A DNA stretch of 36,382 nucleotides from Bacteroidota bacterium (GTDB taxonomy: Bacteria; Bacteroidota; Bacteroidia; Cytophagales; Cyclobacteriaceae): contig JAFDYV010000013.1 of assembly GCA_018267275.1 (NCBI GenBank), positions 1 through 36,382 on the forward strand. Reading direction: 5' to 3'. Below, one piece after another: positions 8,173 through 16,315 of this stretch; the stretch's first letter is position 1, and every line of letters begins with the position of its first letter. Under the pieces are notes generated by a model that saw nothing but the letters and a program-made list of their open reading frames with translations, searched no databases and was not told where the DNA came from. The translations under genes and the position numbers were made by a program.

Positions 8173-9363
8173 ATGTCGCTGCTTCATACCATTCAAAGTC
8201 TCTCCACGCGGTATTCAGAAGAAGTTATTTCTTTTCGCAGGCACTTACATGCAAACCCTGAGTTGTCGTATCAGGAGTTTGCTACTGCCAAGTTTATAGC
8301 AGATACACTCAAAGGATTTGGGTTGAAACCTCAAGAAGGCATTGCACACACAGGTGTGGTGGTTTTGATTGAAGGGAAGAACCCGACAAAGAAAGTCATT
8401 GCACTTCGAGCAGATATAGATGCGCTGCCGATTGTAGAAGCAAACCAAGTAACGTATCAGTCAAAGAATAAAGGAGTAATGCATGCATGTGGGCATGATG
8501 TGCATACCGCGTCCCTTTTGGGCACTGCAAAAATTTTGTTCGAGACCAAATCGCAATGGGAAGGAACGGTCAAACTCATTTTTCAGCCCGGTGAGGAGAA
8601 AAATCCTGGTGGGGCATCTATTATGATTAAAGGGGGTGTGTTGCAAAACCCAGCGCCCACATCTATTGTTGGTCAGCATGTTTTTCCATTATTGCCTGTG
8701 GGCAAAATTGGTTTCCGCGAGGGCAAGTACATGGCCAGCAGCGATGAGATTTACTTGAAGGTGATTGGCAAGGGTGGTCATGGTGCCGCACCAGAGCTCA
8801 CCATCGACCCAGTTGTGATTGCATCGCATATTATCATTGCGTTGCAGCAAGTCATTAGCCGCAATGCAAGCCCTAAACAGCCTACTGTACTTACATTCGG
8901 CAAAATCACAGCAATGGGTGCTACGAACATCATACCGGATGAAGTAAACATTGCCGGAACTTTTCGGGCGCTGGATGAGACATGGCGAGCCGAGGGCTTG
9001 AAGAAAATTAAGAAGATGGCCGAAAGCATTGCCGAAGGTATGGGCGGCAAATGCGAAGTGGATATCCACCACGGGTATCCATATTTGGAGAACAATCCAG
9101 CCTTAACGAAATCCATCAAGCAAGCGGCTGAAGAATATGTAGGCAAAGAGAATGTAGTAGACATTGACTTGACATTGGGCTCAGAAGATTTCGCCTACTA
9201 TTCGCAGGTGATACCCGCTTCTTTTTATCGCTTGGGCACACGCAATGAAGCAAAAGGCATCACCAGTTACGTGCACACGCCAACTTTTGATATTGATGAA
9301 GATGCCTTGAAAATTGGCCCAGGCCTGATGGCGTGGATGGCGATCAAGCAACTTACCGCATAA
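8173..9363 (+). CDS. M20-family amidohydrolase (M20D, N-acyl amino acid/IAA-amide hydrolase type)
   Basis: Cytoplasmic metal-dependent hydrolase of 396 residues with no signal peptide. The first catalytic segment has HLHANPELSYQE and ALRADIDALPI. Metal ligands are visible at Cys106 and His108 (HACGHDVH), Glu142 with catalytic Glu141 (PGEE), His169 (GQHVFP) and His368 near the C-terminus (YVHTPTF). A dimerisation lid lies between, from about residue 185 (KVIGKGGHGAAPEL). These features place it in subfamily M20D, whose members remove acyl groups from amino acids; the exact substrate cannot be read off. The gene starts one base after the SPOR gene's stop, so it probably belongs to the same transcript. 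Confidence 0.92.
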   Translation: MSLLHTIQSLSTRYSEEVISFRRHLHANPELSYQEFATAKFIADTLKGFGLKPQEGIAHTGVVVLIEGKNPTKKVIALRADIDALPIVEANQVTYQSKNKGVMHACGHDVHTASLLGTAKILFETKSQWEGTVKLIFQPGEEKNPGGASIMIKGGVLQNPAPTSIVGQHVFPLLPVGKIGFREGKYMASSDEIYLKVIGKGGHGAAPELTIDPVVIASHIIIALQQVISRNASPKQPTVLTFGKITAMGATNIIPDEVNIAGTFRALDETWRAEGLKKIKKMAESIAEGMGGKCEVDIHHGYPYLENNPALTKSIKQAAEEYVGKENVVDIDLTLGSEDFAYYSQVIPASFYRLGTRNEAKGITSYVHTPTFDIDEDALKIGPGLMAWMAIKQLTA

Positions 9364-9391
9364 CTGTTTTGGTTTTTTGTAACTTGGCAAT

Positions 9392-9411
9392 GGATTGATT
9401 GGCTTCAATCC
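9392..9411. other. Hairpin between the M20 hydrolase and the beta-helix lipoprotein
   Basis: GGATTG (9392-9397) pairs with CAATCC (9406-9411) around an eight-base loop. No T-run follows, so it is not a standard intrinsic terminator. It could act as a weak 3' stabilising stem or a 5' leader element. Confidence 0.35.
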
Positions 9412-9433
9412 GTTTCCATCAAACTTGCAAAAA

Positions 9434-10678
9434 ATGAAACAAGCAATTCCATTTTGTGTCTGTCTCTTAATTGCTTCTTGCAATTCTACAAAACAAGAAC
9501 CGGTTATCTGGAATACGATAGAAAAATCATTGCAAACGCAACTGATTACAGTGGCGGATGGCGATACTGTACACCTTCCGGAAGGCCACTTTATGTTTAC
9601 AAAGAGTCTGACAATGGATGGAAAAAAGAACGTAGTGATTTTAGGCAAAGGCATGGACAAAACCATCTTCAGTTGGAAAAACCAAACAGAAGGTGCCGAA
9701 GGTTTGCACGTAAGCAATGGTGTCAACATTGTTTTACAAGATTTTTCGGTAGAAGATGCCAAAGGCGATAACTTGAAAGTGAACGACACCAGAGGTTTGG
9801 TGCTCCGCAGAATTCGTTCCGCTTGGGTCGATGGGCCCAAGACCGAAAATGGAGCTTACGCCTTGTACCCTGTACTTTGTAAAAATGTGCTGATGGAAGA
9901 ATGTATTGCCATGGGAAGTTCTGATGCAGGTATTTACGTGGGGCAATCTGACTCCGTAGTTATTCGAAACAATAAAGCGTATTGGAATGTGGCGGGCATT
10001 GAAGCTGAAAATTCCAAGTATGTAGAAATCTATGGAAACGAGGCTTATGAAAATACCGGTGGCTTATTGGTATTTGATTTACCTGGCCTCACCAAATACG
10101 GCCATACCACAAAAGTGTACGGCAATCAGATTCATGATAACAACCACGAGAACTTTGCACAGAAAGGTAATATTGTTGCAAGTATTCCGCCCGGCTCGGG
10201 CATGATGGTGCTCGCCACGCATGATATCGAAATCCATGATAATACTATTTCAGATAATCGCTCGGTCGGATTAGCAGTGGTGAGTTACGAACTAGTAGCC
10301 GCTTTAAACGAAGGCGAGCAGCAGCAAGCCAACTCGATCGGAGGCGTGCAAACGGTAAACAACCGATTCAAAGAAGATTCACTTTATAATCCTTTTCCTT
10401 ACAACGTTACCATTCACAAAAATAAATTCAGCAACAGTCACTGGTTTCCGACACTGGAGAACGATATCGGAAAGCTGTTACTCATGAATTCGTTTATGCA
10501 TCCACCCGATGTACTCTACGATGGCATCGAAAACGTCAAACAAAAGGAACGCAATATTTGCATCAGCGACAACGGAGAGATAACGTTTATCAACTTAGAT
10601 GCTGGCAATGATTTCAAAGCGCTTTCCAAAGATGCATCAGCATTTGCGTGCAAGCCATCAGCCGTTAGTTTGAAATGA
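9434..10678 (+). CDS. Parallel beta-helix lipoprotein (TIGR03805-like)
   Basis: A 414-residue exported protein. The ATG at 9434 gives a good lipoprotein signal, MKQAIPFCVCLLIASC, with Cys16 as the lipid anchor; an upstream TTG at 9395 would bury it. The body shows right-handed beta-helix rungs: repeated short strands with Asn turns such as VVIRNNKAYWNVAGIEAENS, VEIYGNEAYENTGG and IEIHDNTISDNRSVG, the pattern of NosD/PbH1 repeats. It overlaps the next gene by ATGA. This arrangement, beta-helix protein plus di-heme cytochrome, matches the TIGR03805/TIGR03806 pair as I remember it, in which both partners are exported and function is unknown. Carbohydrate binding or lyase activity is possible but not shown. 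Confidence 0.85.
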   Translation: MKQAIPFCVCLLIASCNSTKQEPVIWNTIEKSLQTQLITVADGDTVHLPEGHFMFTKSLTMDGKKNVVILGKGMDKTIFSWKNQTEGAEGLHVSNGVNIVLQDFSVEDAKGDNLKVNDTRGLVLRRIRSAWVDGPKTENGAYALYPVLCKNVLMEECIAMGSSDAGIYVGQSDSVVIRNNKAYWNVAGIEAENSKYVEIYGNEAYENTGGLLVFDLPGLTKYGHTTKVYGNQIHDNNHENFAQKGNIVASIPPGSGMMVLATHDIEIHDNTISDNRSVGLAVVSYELVAALNEGEQQQANSIGGVQTVNNRFKEDSLYNPFPYNVTIHKNKFSNSHWFPTLENDIGKLLLMNSFMHPPDVLYDGIENVKQKERNICISDNGEITFINLDAGNDFKALSKDASAFACKPSAVSLK

Positions 10679-11733
10679 AATATAGTTGCCTCTTCATCAT
10701 ACTAATCTTCATCGGTTGCCAGCCGCGGCAAAGTTCTCCTACTGTTTTACCAGAGGCAGTCAGCGATTCGTTGGATTTGTCTTCTATTGGTAAGGCCAAA
10801 CTATCTGACTATGATTTTTTTAAGGGTATCCTTCAACACTTAGAACCAAATGAAGGTGTTTATGCCTACTCGCTCAATTCTGCGTTGTTCAGTGATTATG
10901 CTTTTAAAAAACGTTTTGTATTCATACCAAAAGGTAAGTCAATTGGTTATCACCCAACCGATGTGTTAGCGTTTCCGGAAGGCACTGTTTTAATCAAGAA
11001 TTTTTATTATCCCGCAGACTTTAGAAAGCCAGAAGAGGGAAAACAAATATTAGAAACGCGTTTACTCATTTTGGAAAATGCTGAGTGGAAGGCATTGCCT
11101 TATATTTGGAATGAACAGCAAACGGAAGCCTACTTAGAAGTAGCCGGCAAATCGGTGGACGTGGAGTGGATCCATTTTGATGGAAGCAATAAAAAGGTCA
11201 ACTACTCCATTCCGAATATCAATCAATGCAAAGGTTGCCACTTGCGTGGAGACAAGGTGATGCCAATTGGCCCTACTGCCAGACAATTGAACCATGGTGA
11301 AAGTGATGAGAATTTGTTGGCGGCATGGCAAGCGAAAGGAATTTTAGAAAACCTGCCCGCTATCAATCAAGTCCCACGCCTGGCCGCCTACGACAATGAA
11401 AGCGAGAAAGTGGCGCACCGTGCACGTGCGTGGCTTGAAATCAATTGCGCACACTGTCACAGAGCCGATGGGCCCGCAAAAACCAGCGGGCTACATTTGT
11501 TGGCAGATGTGGCAGACTTGAGTGTTTTGGGTGTTGGTAAGGCACCTATTGCTGCGGGCAAGGGCTCGGGCGGCAGATTGTATGGCATCGTGCCAGGAAA
11601 ACCCGAGGAATCGATTTTGCAATTTCGGATTGAATCTACTCACCCCGGCATCATGATGCCAGAGCTTGGCCGCAAGCTCGTACACGAAGAAGGTGTGGCG
11701 CTAGTGAGAAAGTGGATTTTGGGAATGCGCTAA
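10675..11733 (+). CDS. Di-heme c-type cytochrome lipoprotein (TIGR03806/SO2930-like)
   Basis: A 352-residue protein whose ATG overlaps the stop of the beta-helix gene. The signal MKYSCLFIILIFIGC predicts a lipoprotein anchored at Cys15. Two heme-attachment motifs are present: CKGCH at 185-189 and CAHCH at 258-262. Candidate sixth ligands are Met196 (KVMPIGP) and one of the methionines in GIMMPELG near the C-terminus. The N-terminal 180 residues carry no heme and form a separate domain with LFSDYAFKKRFVFIPKG. The pairing and the two-CxxCH layout match the SO2930 family. It should sit in the periplasm or at a membrane face and transfer electrons to or from an unknown partner, probably the neighbouring beta-helix protein. 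Confidence 0.88.
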   Translation: MKYSCLFIILIFIGCQPRQSSPTVLPEAVSDSLDLSSIGKAKLSDYDFFKGILQHLEPNEGVYAYSLNSALFSDYAFKKRFVFIPKGKSIGYHPTDVLAFPEGTVLIKNFYYPADFRKPEEGKQILETRLLILENAEWKALPYIWNEQQTEAYLEVAGKSVDVEWIHFDGSNKKVNYSIPNINQCKGCHLRGDKVMPIGPTARQLNHGESDENLLAAWQAKGILENLPAINQVPRLAAYDNESEKVAHRARAWLEINCAHCHRADGPAKTSGLHLLADVADLSVLGVGKAPIAAGKGSGGRLYGIVPGKPEESILQFRIESTHPGIMMPELGRKLVHEEGVALVRKWILGMR

Positions 11734-12420
11734 CTAGATTTTGCCCATGTCCAAAATGAAGGCATCTGGGAAATCTTTCTTGATATCATTAATGGTAGAT
11801 TCAGCTTTTTCGCGTGAGGAGAAGCCACTCAACATTGGGCTATAAAACTTCACCCCGTTTATCACCTTTACTTGAACAAGTATTCTCTTTTTATACTTGT
11901 TTGAAAGATTGTTGATAATCTTTAGCAGGTTGGCTAATTCTTGATAGGTGCCTAGCTGAACGCCAAAGCCTTTTGGATCTACGCGAGAGATCTTCATCTC
12001 GTAAACTTCGCGGTCATCAACCGTTACGTGTTCTTGCATCACCGGAAGTACGTCTCCTTTTCCATCACCAGGGTTTACTACTTCAATTTTTATATCGGCA
12101 ATACCTTGGTTGAAAAAACCTAATTTCTCTGCTGCAGCTTTCGAAACATCCAAAATTCTACCTTCCACAAAAGGCCCGCGGTCATTTACCTCCAATATCA
12201 CTGATTCATTATTGGCCAGGTTAGTCACCTTGATTTTCGTTCCAAAGGGTAAGGTTTTATGGGCAGCTGTCATCCTGGTTCCGCGATACTTTTCTCCGCT
12301 GGCGGTGGGGCTCCCTTCAAATTTGTCGGCATAATAGGAGGCCTTGCCCGTTTGTACTTGGGCTCTCAACACGTTTACCATTAAGAAGCAGACAGCGAGC
12401 AATAAAAAACGCTTGGCCAT
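11734..12420 (-). CDS. RlpA-family septal ring lytic transglycosylase-like protein
   Basis: From the ATG at 12418-12420 the protein has 228 residues with a signal peptide ending about LRAQ. The double-psi beta-barrel domain spans about 22-117 and keeps the RlpA signature: TAAHKTLPFGTKIKVTN (His54) and EVNDRGPFVEGRILDVS (Asp80), the residues linked to lytic transglycosylase activity. A C-terminal SPOR-like module (about 150-228, GFGVQLGTYQELANLLKII) should target denuded glycan at the division site. A TTG at 12447 in frame would add nine residues and is not preferred. Its stop directly abuts that of the convergent cytochrome gene. A TAACTTTA (12466-12459) resembles a -7 box at a sensible distance. 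Confidence 0.9.
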   Translation of the reverse strand: MAKRFLLLAVCFLMVNVLRAQVQTGKASYYADKFEGSPTASGEKYRGTRMTAAHKTLPFGTKIKVTNLANNESVILEVNDRGPFVEGRILDVSKAAAEKLGFFNQGIADIKIEVVNPGDGKGDVLPVMQEHVTVDDREVYEMKISRVDPKGFGVQLGTYQELANLLKIINNLSNKYKKRILVQVKVINGVKFYSPMLSGFSSREKAESTINDIKKDFPDAFILDMGKI

Positions 12421-12527
12421 AAAATTCAATAGATTACTGGTTTGCAAGTACCACGACCTAAAGTTAGGGATTTTAAAGACATGGTTGGGTAGGCCGATTG
12501 GAAGGTTTTAGATAATAGCCAAGTTAT

Positions 12528-12535
12528 TATCTTTA
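12528..12535 (+). promoter_or_regulatory. Candidate -7 box for the PAS kinase operon
   Basis: TATCTTTA differs from TAnnTTTG only in the last base and lies 17 bases before the ATG at 12553. A TTT at 12506-12508 sits 19 bases upstream as a poor -33 element. Confidence 0.35.
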
Positions 12536-12552
12536 CGTTCCAACAAAATTTC

Positions 12553-14424
12553 ATGAGCAACCTCGAAGCCGCCAACAAGCCTGTCGACAATATAGTTAAC
12601 AGATTACCTGCTGCGGTTTTTGAGTATACCTACTTTACTGACGGCCGCAAAGGCTTCACCTATGTGAGCCCTTATTGCGAGGTGATGTTCGGACTCACCA
12701 GTTCTATGATGATGAGCGGCTCATTGTCATTACGTTCTTTTATCCATCCAGATGAACGTGATTCATTTGTCACAGATTTTCAAAGTTGTTTGGAACGAGC
12801 TGCTACGTTCTCTTGGGAAGGCAGGATTGTGACGCACAAGAAGGAGTTATGGATTAATGCATTGGCTACACCTGAGCGCATGCTTGACCGTATCGTGTGG
12901 ACAGGTGTTTTGACCGACATTACCGCTCGAAAGCAAGCCGAGCAAATCACAAAAGAAGTGGAAAAACGGGCTGCAGATGCAGAGCTCCAATATGGCATGC
13001 TGCTCGAGTCTCTGCCGCTAGGGGTTGGTATACATCAAAATGGGGTGCTGGTGTACGCAAATACCCATGCTGCAAAAATAATGGGCGCAACAGCGCCCAC
13101 AGACTTGATCGGCAAACAAGTTCTGGAAATGGTACACTCTGACTACCGCTCTTTGGTGGTAGAACGAATCAAGAATTTAATGAGTGGGCAGTTGGCTCCA
13201 GTTGCGCAAGAAAAGTTTGTTCGCTTGGATGGTGTTGAGATAACCGTTGAAACCTATGCAGTGCCCTTTCAATACAATGGCAAACCAGCGGTGCAAATTG
13301 TAGTCAAAGACATTACCGAGGAGCAACTTACGAAGGAAGCAATTCGCAAAACTGAAACATTGTTTTCTCAGCTCTTTCACAATTCCCCTTTTGGTAAAGT
13401 GATGCTCGATGAGGAAGGCAAAGTGGTATTGGTGAACGGAGGCTTTGAAAAGATGTTTGGGTTCAAACAAGACGAACTTCAAGGCAAAGAATTGAATCAG
13501 TTTATCGTTCCAGATAATCTCACATCAGAAGGCAACGATCTGGATTCACTTATTTCGGCTAAGCAAATTGTGCGCATCGATTCAAAACGTAAGCGAAAAG
13601 ATGGAGTCATTTTTCCGGTTATCGTGTACGGAGTACCCATTCAGCTCGAGAATAGAACTATTGGAATTTTTGGTTCGTATGTCGACTTGACTGAGCAAAA
13701 AAGAACGGAAGAAGAATTGAAAGTTAGAAACGCAGAGTTGGATAATTTTGTGTATAAGGTTTCGCACGACTTGCGAGCACCGCTGTCGTCCGTATTGGGA
13801 CTTGTCAACTTGGCCCGCCTAGAAGGCAACAATGATAATTTGGGTGAGTACATCAAAATTATTGGGCAGAAGATTAAACAGTTGGATGGCTTTATCAGCG
13901 ATGTGCTGAGCCATTCCAAGAATTTGAAACTAGACTTAAAGATTGAGGCCATCGATTTTAACAAGTTGATCGAGCACACATTTACCAACCTGAGCTACCT
14001 AAAGGGCGTTGATCAAATGAAGAAGTTTGTTCAGATAGAAGGCTCACCCTTTCACAGTGACCCTTGGCGCCTGGGTGAGATCTTCCGAAACCTGATCTCT
14101 AACGCCATTAAGTATCGTGATGAATCGAAGCCTGAACCATCGATTTCAATCAATATTCACTCCACAGCGCAGCAGGTTTCCATCTTGTTTTCCGACAATG
14201 GCATAGGCATTGACGAAACTAACTTGCCCAAGATTTTTGAGATGTTTTACCGGGCTAGCCACCAGTCAGACGGTTCGGGGCTGGGATTGTACATCGTGAA
14301 AAATGCAGTAGACAAACTAGGAGGTACCATCACGGTATCAAGCCATGCGGGCGAAGGCACGTCTTTTGAATTGAAGTTGCCCAACCATATATTAGCGACC
14401 TCTAACCAGATTGTGAGCGAATGA
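12553..14424 (+). CDS. Soluble multi-PAS sensor histidine kinase
   Basis: Cytoplasmic histidine kinase of 623 residues with no membrane segment. Three PAS units are visible: about 15-125 (with FTYVSPYCEVMFGL), about 145-255 (LLESLPLGVGIHQNGVLVYA) and about 270-380 (LFHNSPFGKVMLDEEGKVVL). Each ends in a PAC-like strand (WTGVLTDITARKQAE, IVVKDITEEQ, GSYVDLTEQKR). HisKA carries His405 in YKVSHDLRAPLSS. The ATPase domain is complete, with N-box NLISNAIKYRD, G1 DNGIGID, F-box FEMFYR and G2 GSGLGLY. No response regulator is adjacent. Its stop overlaps the next ATG, tying it to the GNAT and VTT genes. Confidence 0.93.
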   Translation: MSNLEAANKPVDNIVNRLPAAVFEYTYFTDGRKGFTYVSPYCEVMFGLTSSMMMSGSLSLRSFIHPDERDSFVTDFQSCLERAATFSWEGRIVTHKKELWINALATPERMLDRIVWTGVLTDITARKQAEQITKEVEKRAADAELQYGMLLESLPLGVGIHQNGVLVYANTHAAKIMGATAPTDLIGKQVLEMVHSDYRSLVVERIKNLMSGQLAPVAQEKFVRLDGVEITVETYAVPFQYNGKPAVQIVVKDITEEQLTKEAIRKTETLFSQLFHNSPFGKVMLDEEGKVVLVNGGFEKMFGFKQDELQGKELNQFIVPDNLTSEGNDLDSLISAKQIVRIDSKRKRKDGVIFPVIVYGVPIQLENRTIGIFGSYVDLTEQKRTEEELKVRNAELDNFVYKVSHDLRAPLSSVLGLVNLARLEGNNDNLGEYIKIIGQKIKQLDGFISDVLSHSKNLKLDLKIEAIDFNKLIEHTFTNLSYLKGVDQMKKFVQIEGSPFHSDPWRLGEIFRNLISNAIKYRDESKPEPSISINIHSTAQQVSILFSDNGIGIDETNLPKIFEMFYRASHQSDGSGLGLYIVKNAVDKLGGTITVSSHAGEGTSFELKLPNHILATSNQIVSE

Positions 14425-15590
14425 GAATGCAGGAGGTCGTCAGCCCCGCTGACAAAAAAGAGTTTTTGCAATTTCCGCTATCCATCTACAAGGGAATGAA
14501 CGCTTGGATCCAGCCGCTCAACCAAGATGTTGAGTCGGTATTTGATCCTACCAAAAACAAAACATTTAAACATGGCGAGTGTGCACGTTGGCTGTTGAAA
14601 AATGACCAAGGCACAACAATCGGAAGGATTGCCGCATTTGTAAATCAAAAGAATGCATTAAAAGGCAATGATCAGCCAACAGGCGGTATCGGTTTTTTTG
14701 AATGTGTGGAAGACAAGGATGCAGCATTTTTTATGTTTGACCATTGTAAGCGCTGGCTGCAACAGCGCGGCATGGAGGCGATGGATGGTCCTATCAATTT
14801 TGGTTCGCGCGATAGATGGTGGGGTTTATTGGTAGATGGATATGAGCGAGAACCCAACTATCAATGCAATTATAACCCTCCCTATTACAAAGATTTTTTT
14901 GAGGCATACGGGTTCCAGGTGTACTTCAAACAATTTACGTACGCGCGTAAAACCATTGAGCCGCTTTCCCCTAAGTTAGCCCACAAGGCAGAGTTGGTTG
15001 GCAAAGACCCAGACTACCAATTCAGATACTTGCAGAAGGATGAGATACCAAAGTTGGGCGAGTACATTAGAGAGGTGTACAACAAAGCTTGGGCTAATCG
15101 TGCTGAGAATCCAGAAATCACTTCACAACAAGCCGCACTGATCGTCAAGCAGATGAAACCGATTTTGGATAACAAATTGTTATTCTTCGGTTTTTACAAG
15201 GGTACGCCCGTTGGGTTCTTTTTGTCCTTACCCGAAATCAATCAAATATTTCGGTACGTAAACGGCAATTTGAACTGGTGGGGTAAGCTAAAGTTTGTAT
15301 TCTATCGCTGGCGCAAAGTAAATACCAAAGCGTTTGGTATTTTGTTTGGCGTAGTACCCGACCACCAAGGAAAAGGCGTGGATGGCGCCATGATAGAAGC
15401 CGCTCGGGTATTGTGGCAAGGCGACTATAAGCGTTATGAAGATTATGAGATGAATTGGATTGGCGATTTCAATCCCAAAATGATCAACGTGGTAGAGCAA
15501 GTGGGTGGGTTTGTTTCGAAAACGCACATCACGTACCGAAAACTTTTTGATGAAACAAAGCCGTTTGTGCGGCACCCTATTTTGAAATGA
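14421..15590 (+). CDS. GNAT-fold acyltransferase-like protein of unknown substrate
   Basis: A 389-residue cytoplasmic protein, overlapping the kinase stop by ATGA and the next gene's ATG likewise. It has a distinctive central motif, MDGPINFGSRDRWWGLL followed by YQCNYNPPYYKDFFEAYGF, and a C-terminal GNAT-like acyl-CoA loop with FGVVPDHQGKGVDGAMIEAA, where QGKGVDG resembles the Q/RxxGxG/A pyrophosphate loop. The family resembles E. coli YghO-type proteins of unknown role as I remember them. Length suggests two GNAT-like halves. Translational coupling to a sensor kinase and a membrane protein suggests a shared process, perhaps envelope or lipid modification, but the substrate is unknown. Confidence 0.75.
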   Translation: MRMQEVVSPADKKEFLQFPLSIYKGMNAWIQPLNQDVESVFDPTKNKTFKHGECARWLLKNDQGTTIGRIAAFVNQKNALKGNDQPTGGIGFFECVEDKDAAFFMFDHCKRWLQQRGMEAMDGPINFGSRDRWWGLLVDGYEREPNYQCNYNPPYYKDFFEAYGFQVYFKQFTYARKTIEPLSPKLAHKAELVGKDPDYQFRYLQKDEIPKLGEYIREVYNKAWANRAENPEITSQQAALIVKQMKPILDNKLLFFGFYKGTPVGFFLSLPEINQIFRYVNGNLNWWGKLKFVFYRWRKVNTKAFGILFGVVPDHQGKGVDGAMIEAARVLWQGDYKRYEDYEMNWIGDFNPKMINVVEQVGGFVSKTHITYRKLFDETKPFVRHPILK

Positions 15591-16213
15591 CCCCCAACAA
15601 TCAACCGATAGAACCAGAAGAAACCAAGTCGAGTTTTTTGTTTAAAAACTTGGCAAAAGGGTTGGTGTGGTTTGCTTTTATCATCGTGATTTTTGTCTTA
15701 TTGGAGGGCTATATCCAAGCAGAGTTTAAGGATCATATTAAGACAATACGGGCGAATCCAGGCGTACTCTACGGTATCTACACCCTATCAGAAGTAGCTG
15801 GTGGTATTTTGCCGCCCGAAATTTTTATGATGATTTGGGTCATCGATAAAATCGATTTGAGCGGGTTCATTACCAACCTTGCAATTCTTACAATCATTTC
15901 ATATGCCGCAGGTGTTTTAGGTTATTACATCGGCAAGTTGTTTTCAAAAACAAAATTCTATCAAGAGCGCATCCGAGAAAAACACTTAAAACAGTACGAA
16001 GGGAAGTTAAAAACGTACGGAGGGTATTTAGTTTTTGTGGGAGCGGTCACACCCGTTCCCTTTGCTTTGACTTGCATGCTGGCAGGGTCTGTAAATTTGA
16101 GTATCAAGCATTTTTTACTGATTTGTATTACGCGCGTAATTCGCTTTGCCGGCTACGGTGCAGTGGTCTGGTTTGCCCCAGAATTGTTTAGGGGTTTAAT
16201 ACAGGGGCTTTAG
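15587..16213 (+). CDS. VTT/DedA-like membrane protein
   Basis: A 208-residue multi-pass inner-membrane protein. Hydrophobic segments lie at about 25-45, 62-85, 92-118, 140-165 and 172-205. The conserved VTT signature is seen in YGGYLVFVGAVTPVPFA with the following re-entrant and transmembrane helices (LTCMLAGSVNLSIKHFLLI). The family includes DedA and TVP38/TMEM41-type proteins, several of which are linked to phospholipid flipping and envelope stress. This member is at the short end. It is the last gene of the ATGA-linked unit with the PAS kinase and GNAT protein. Confidence 0.8.
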   Translation: MTPNNQPIEPEETKSSFLFKNLAKGLVWFAFIIVIFVLLEGYIQAEFKDHIKTIRANPGVLYGIYTLSEVAGGILPPEIFMMIWVIDKIDLSGFITNLAILTIISYAAGVLGYYIGKLFSKTKFYQERIREKHLKQYEGKLKTYGGYLVFVGAVTPVPFALTCMLAGSVNLSIKHFLLICITRVIRFAGYGAVVWFAPELFRGLIQGL

Positions 16214-16251
16214 AATAAATTTTCCCCCATACAGGATTTGCAATGATTAAA

Positions 16252-16283
16252 TTAGCTTCTTAACAAGCAAACCCTTACTTTTG
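16252..16283 (+). promoter_or_regulatory. guaB promoter
   Basis: TACTTTTG (16276-16283) matches the Bacteroidota -7 consensus exactly and sits 32 bases before the guaB ATG. A TTA at 16252-16254, 21 bases upstream, could be a degenerate -33 element. Confidence 0.6.
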
Positions 16284-16315
16284 CCCCGCAAATAATCAAT
16301 CGTAAATTATTTGCC

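Noticed and set aside
9395..9433. TTG start extending the beta-helix protein
   Set aside because: It would place 13 residues before a textbook lipoprotein signal and overlaps a hairpin.
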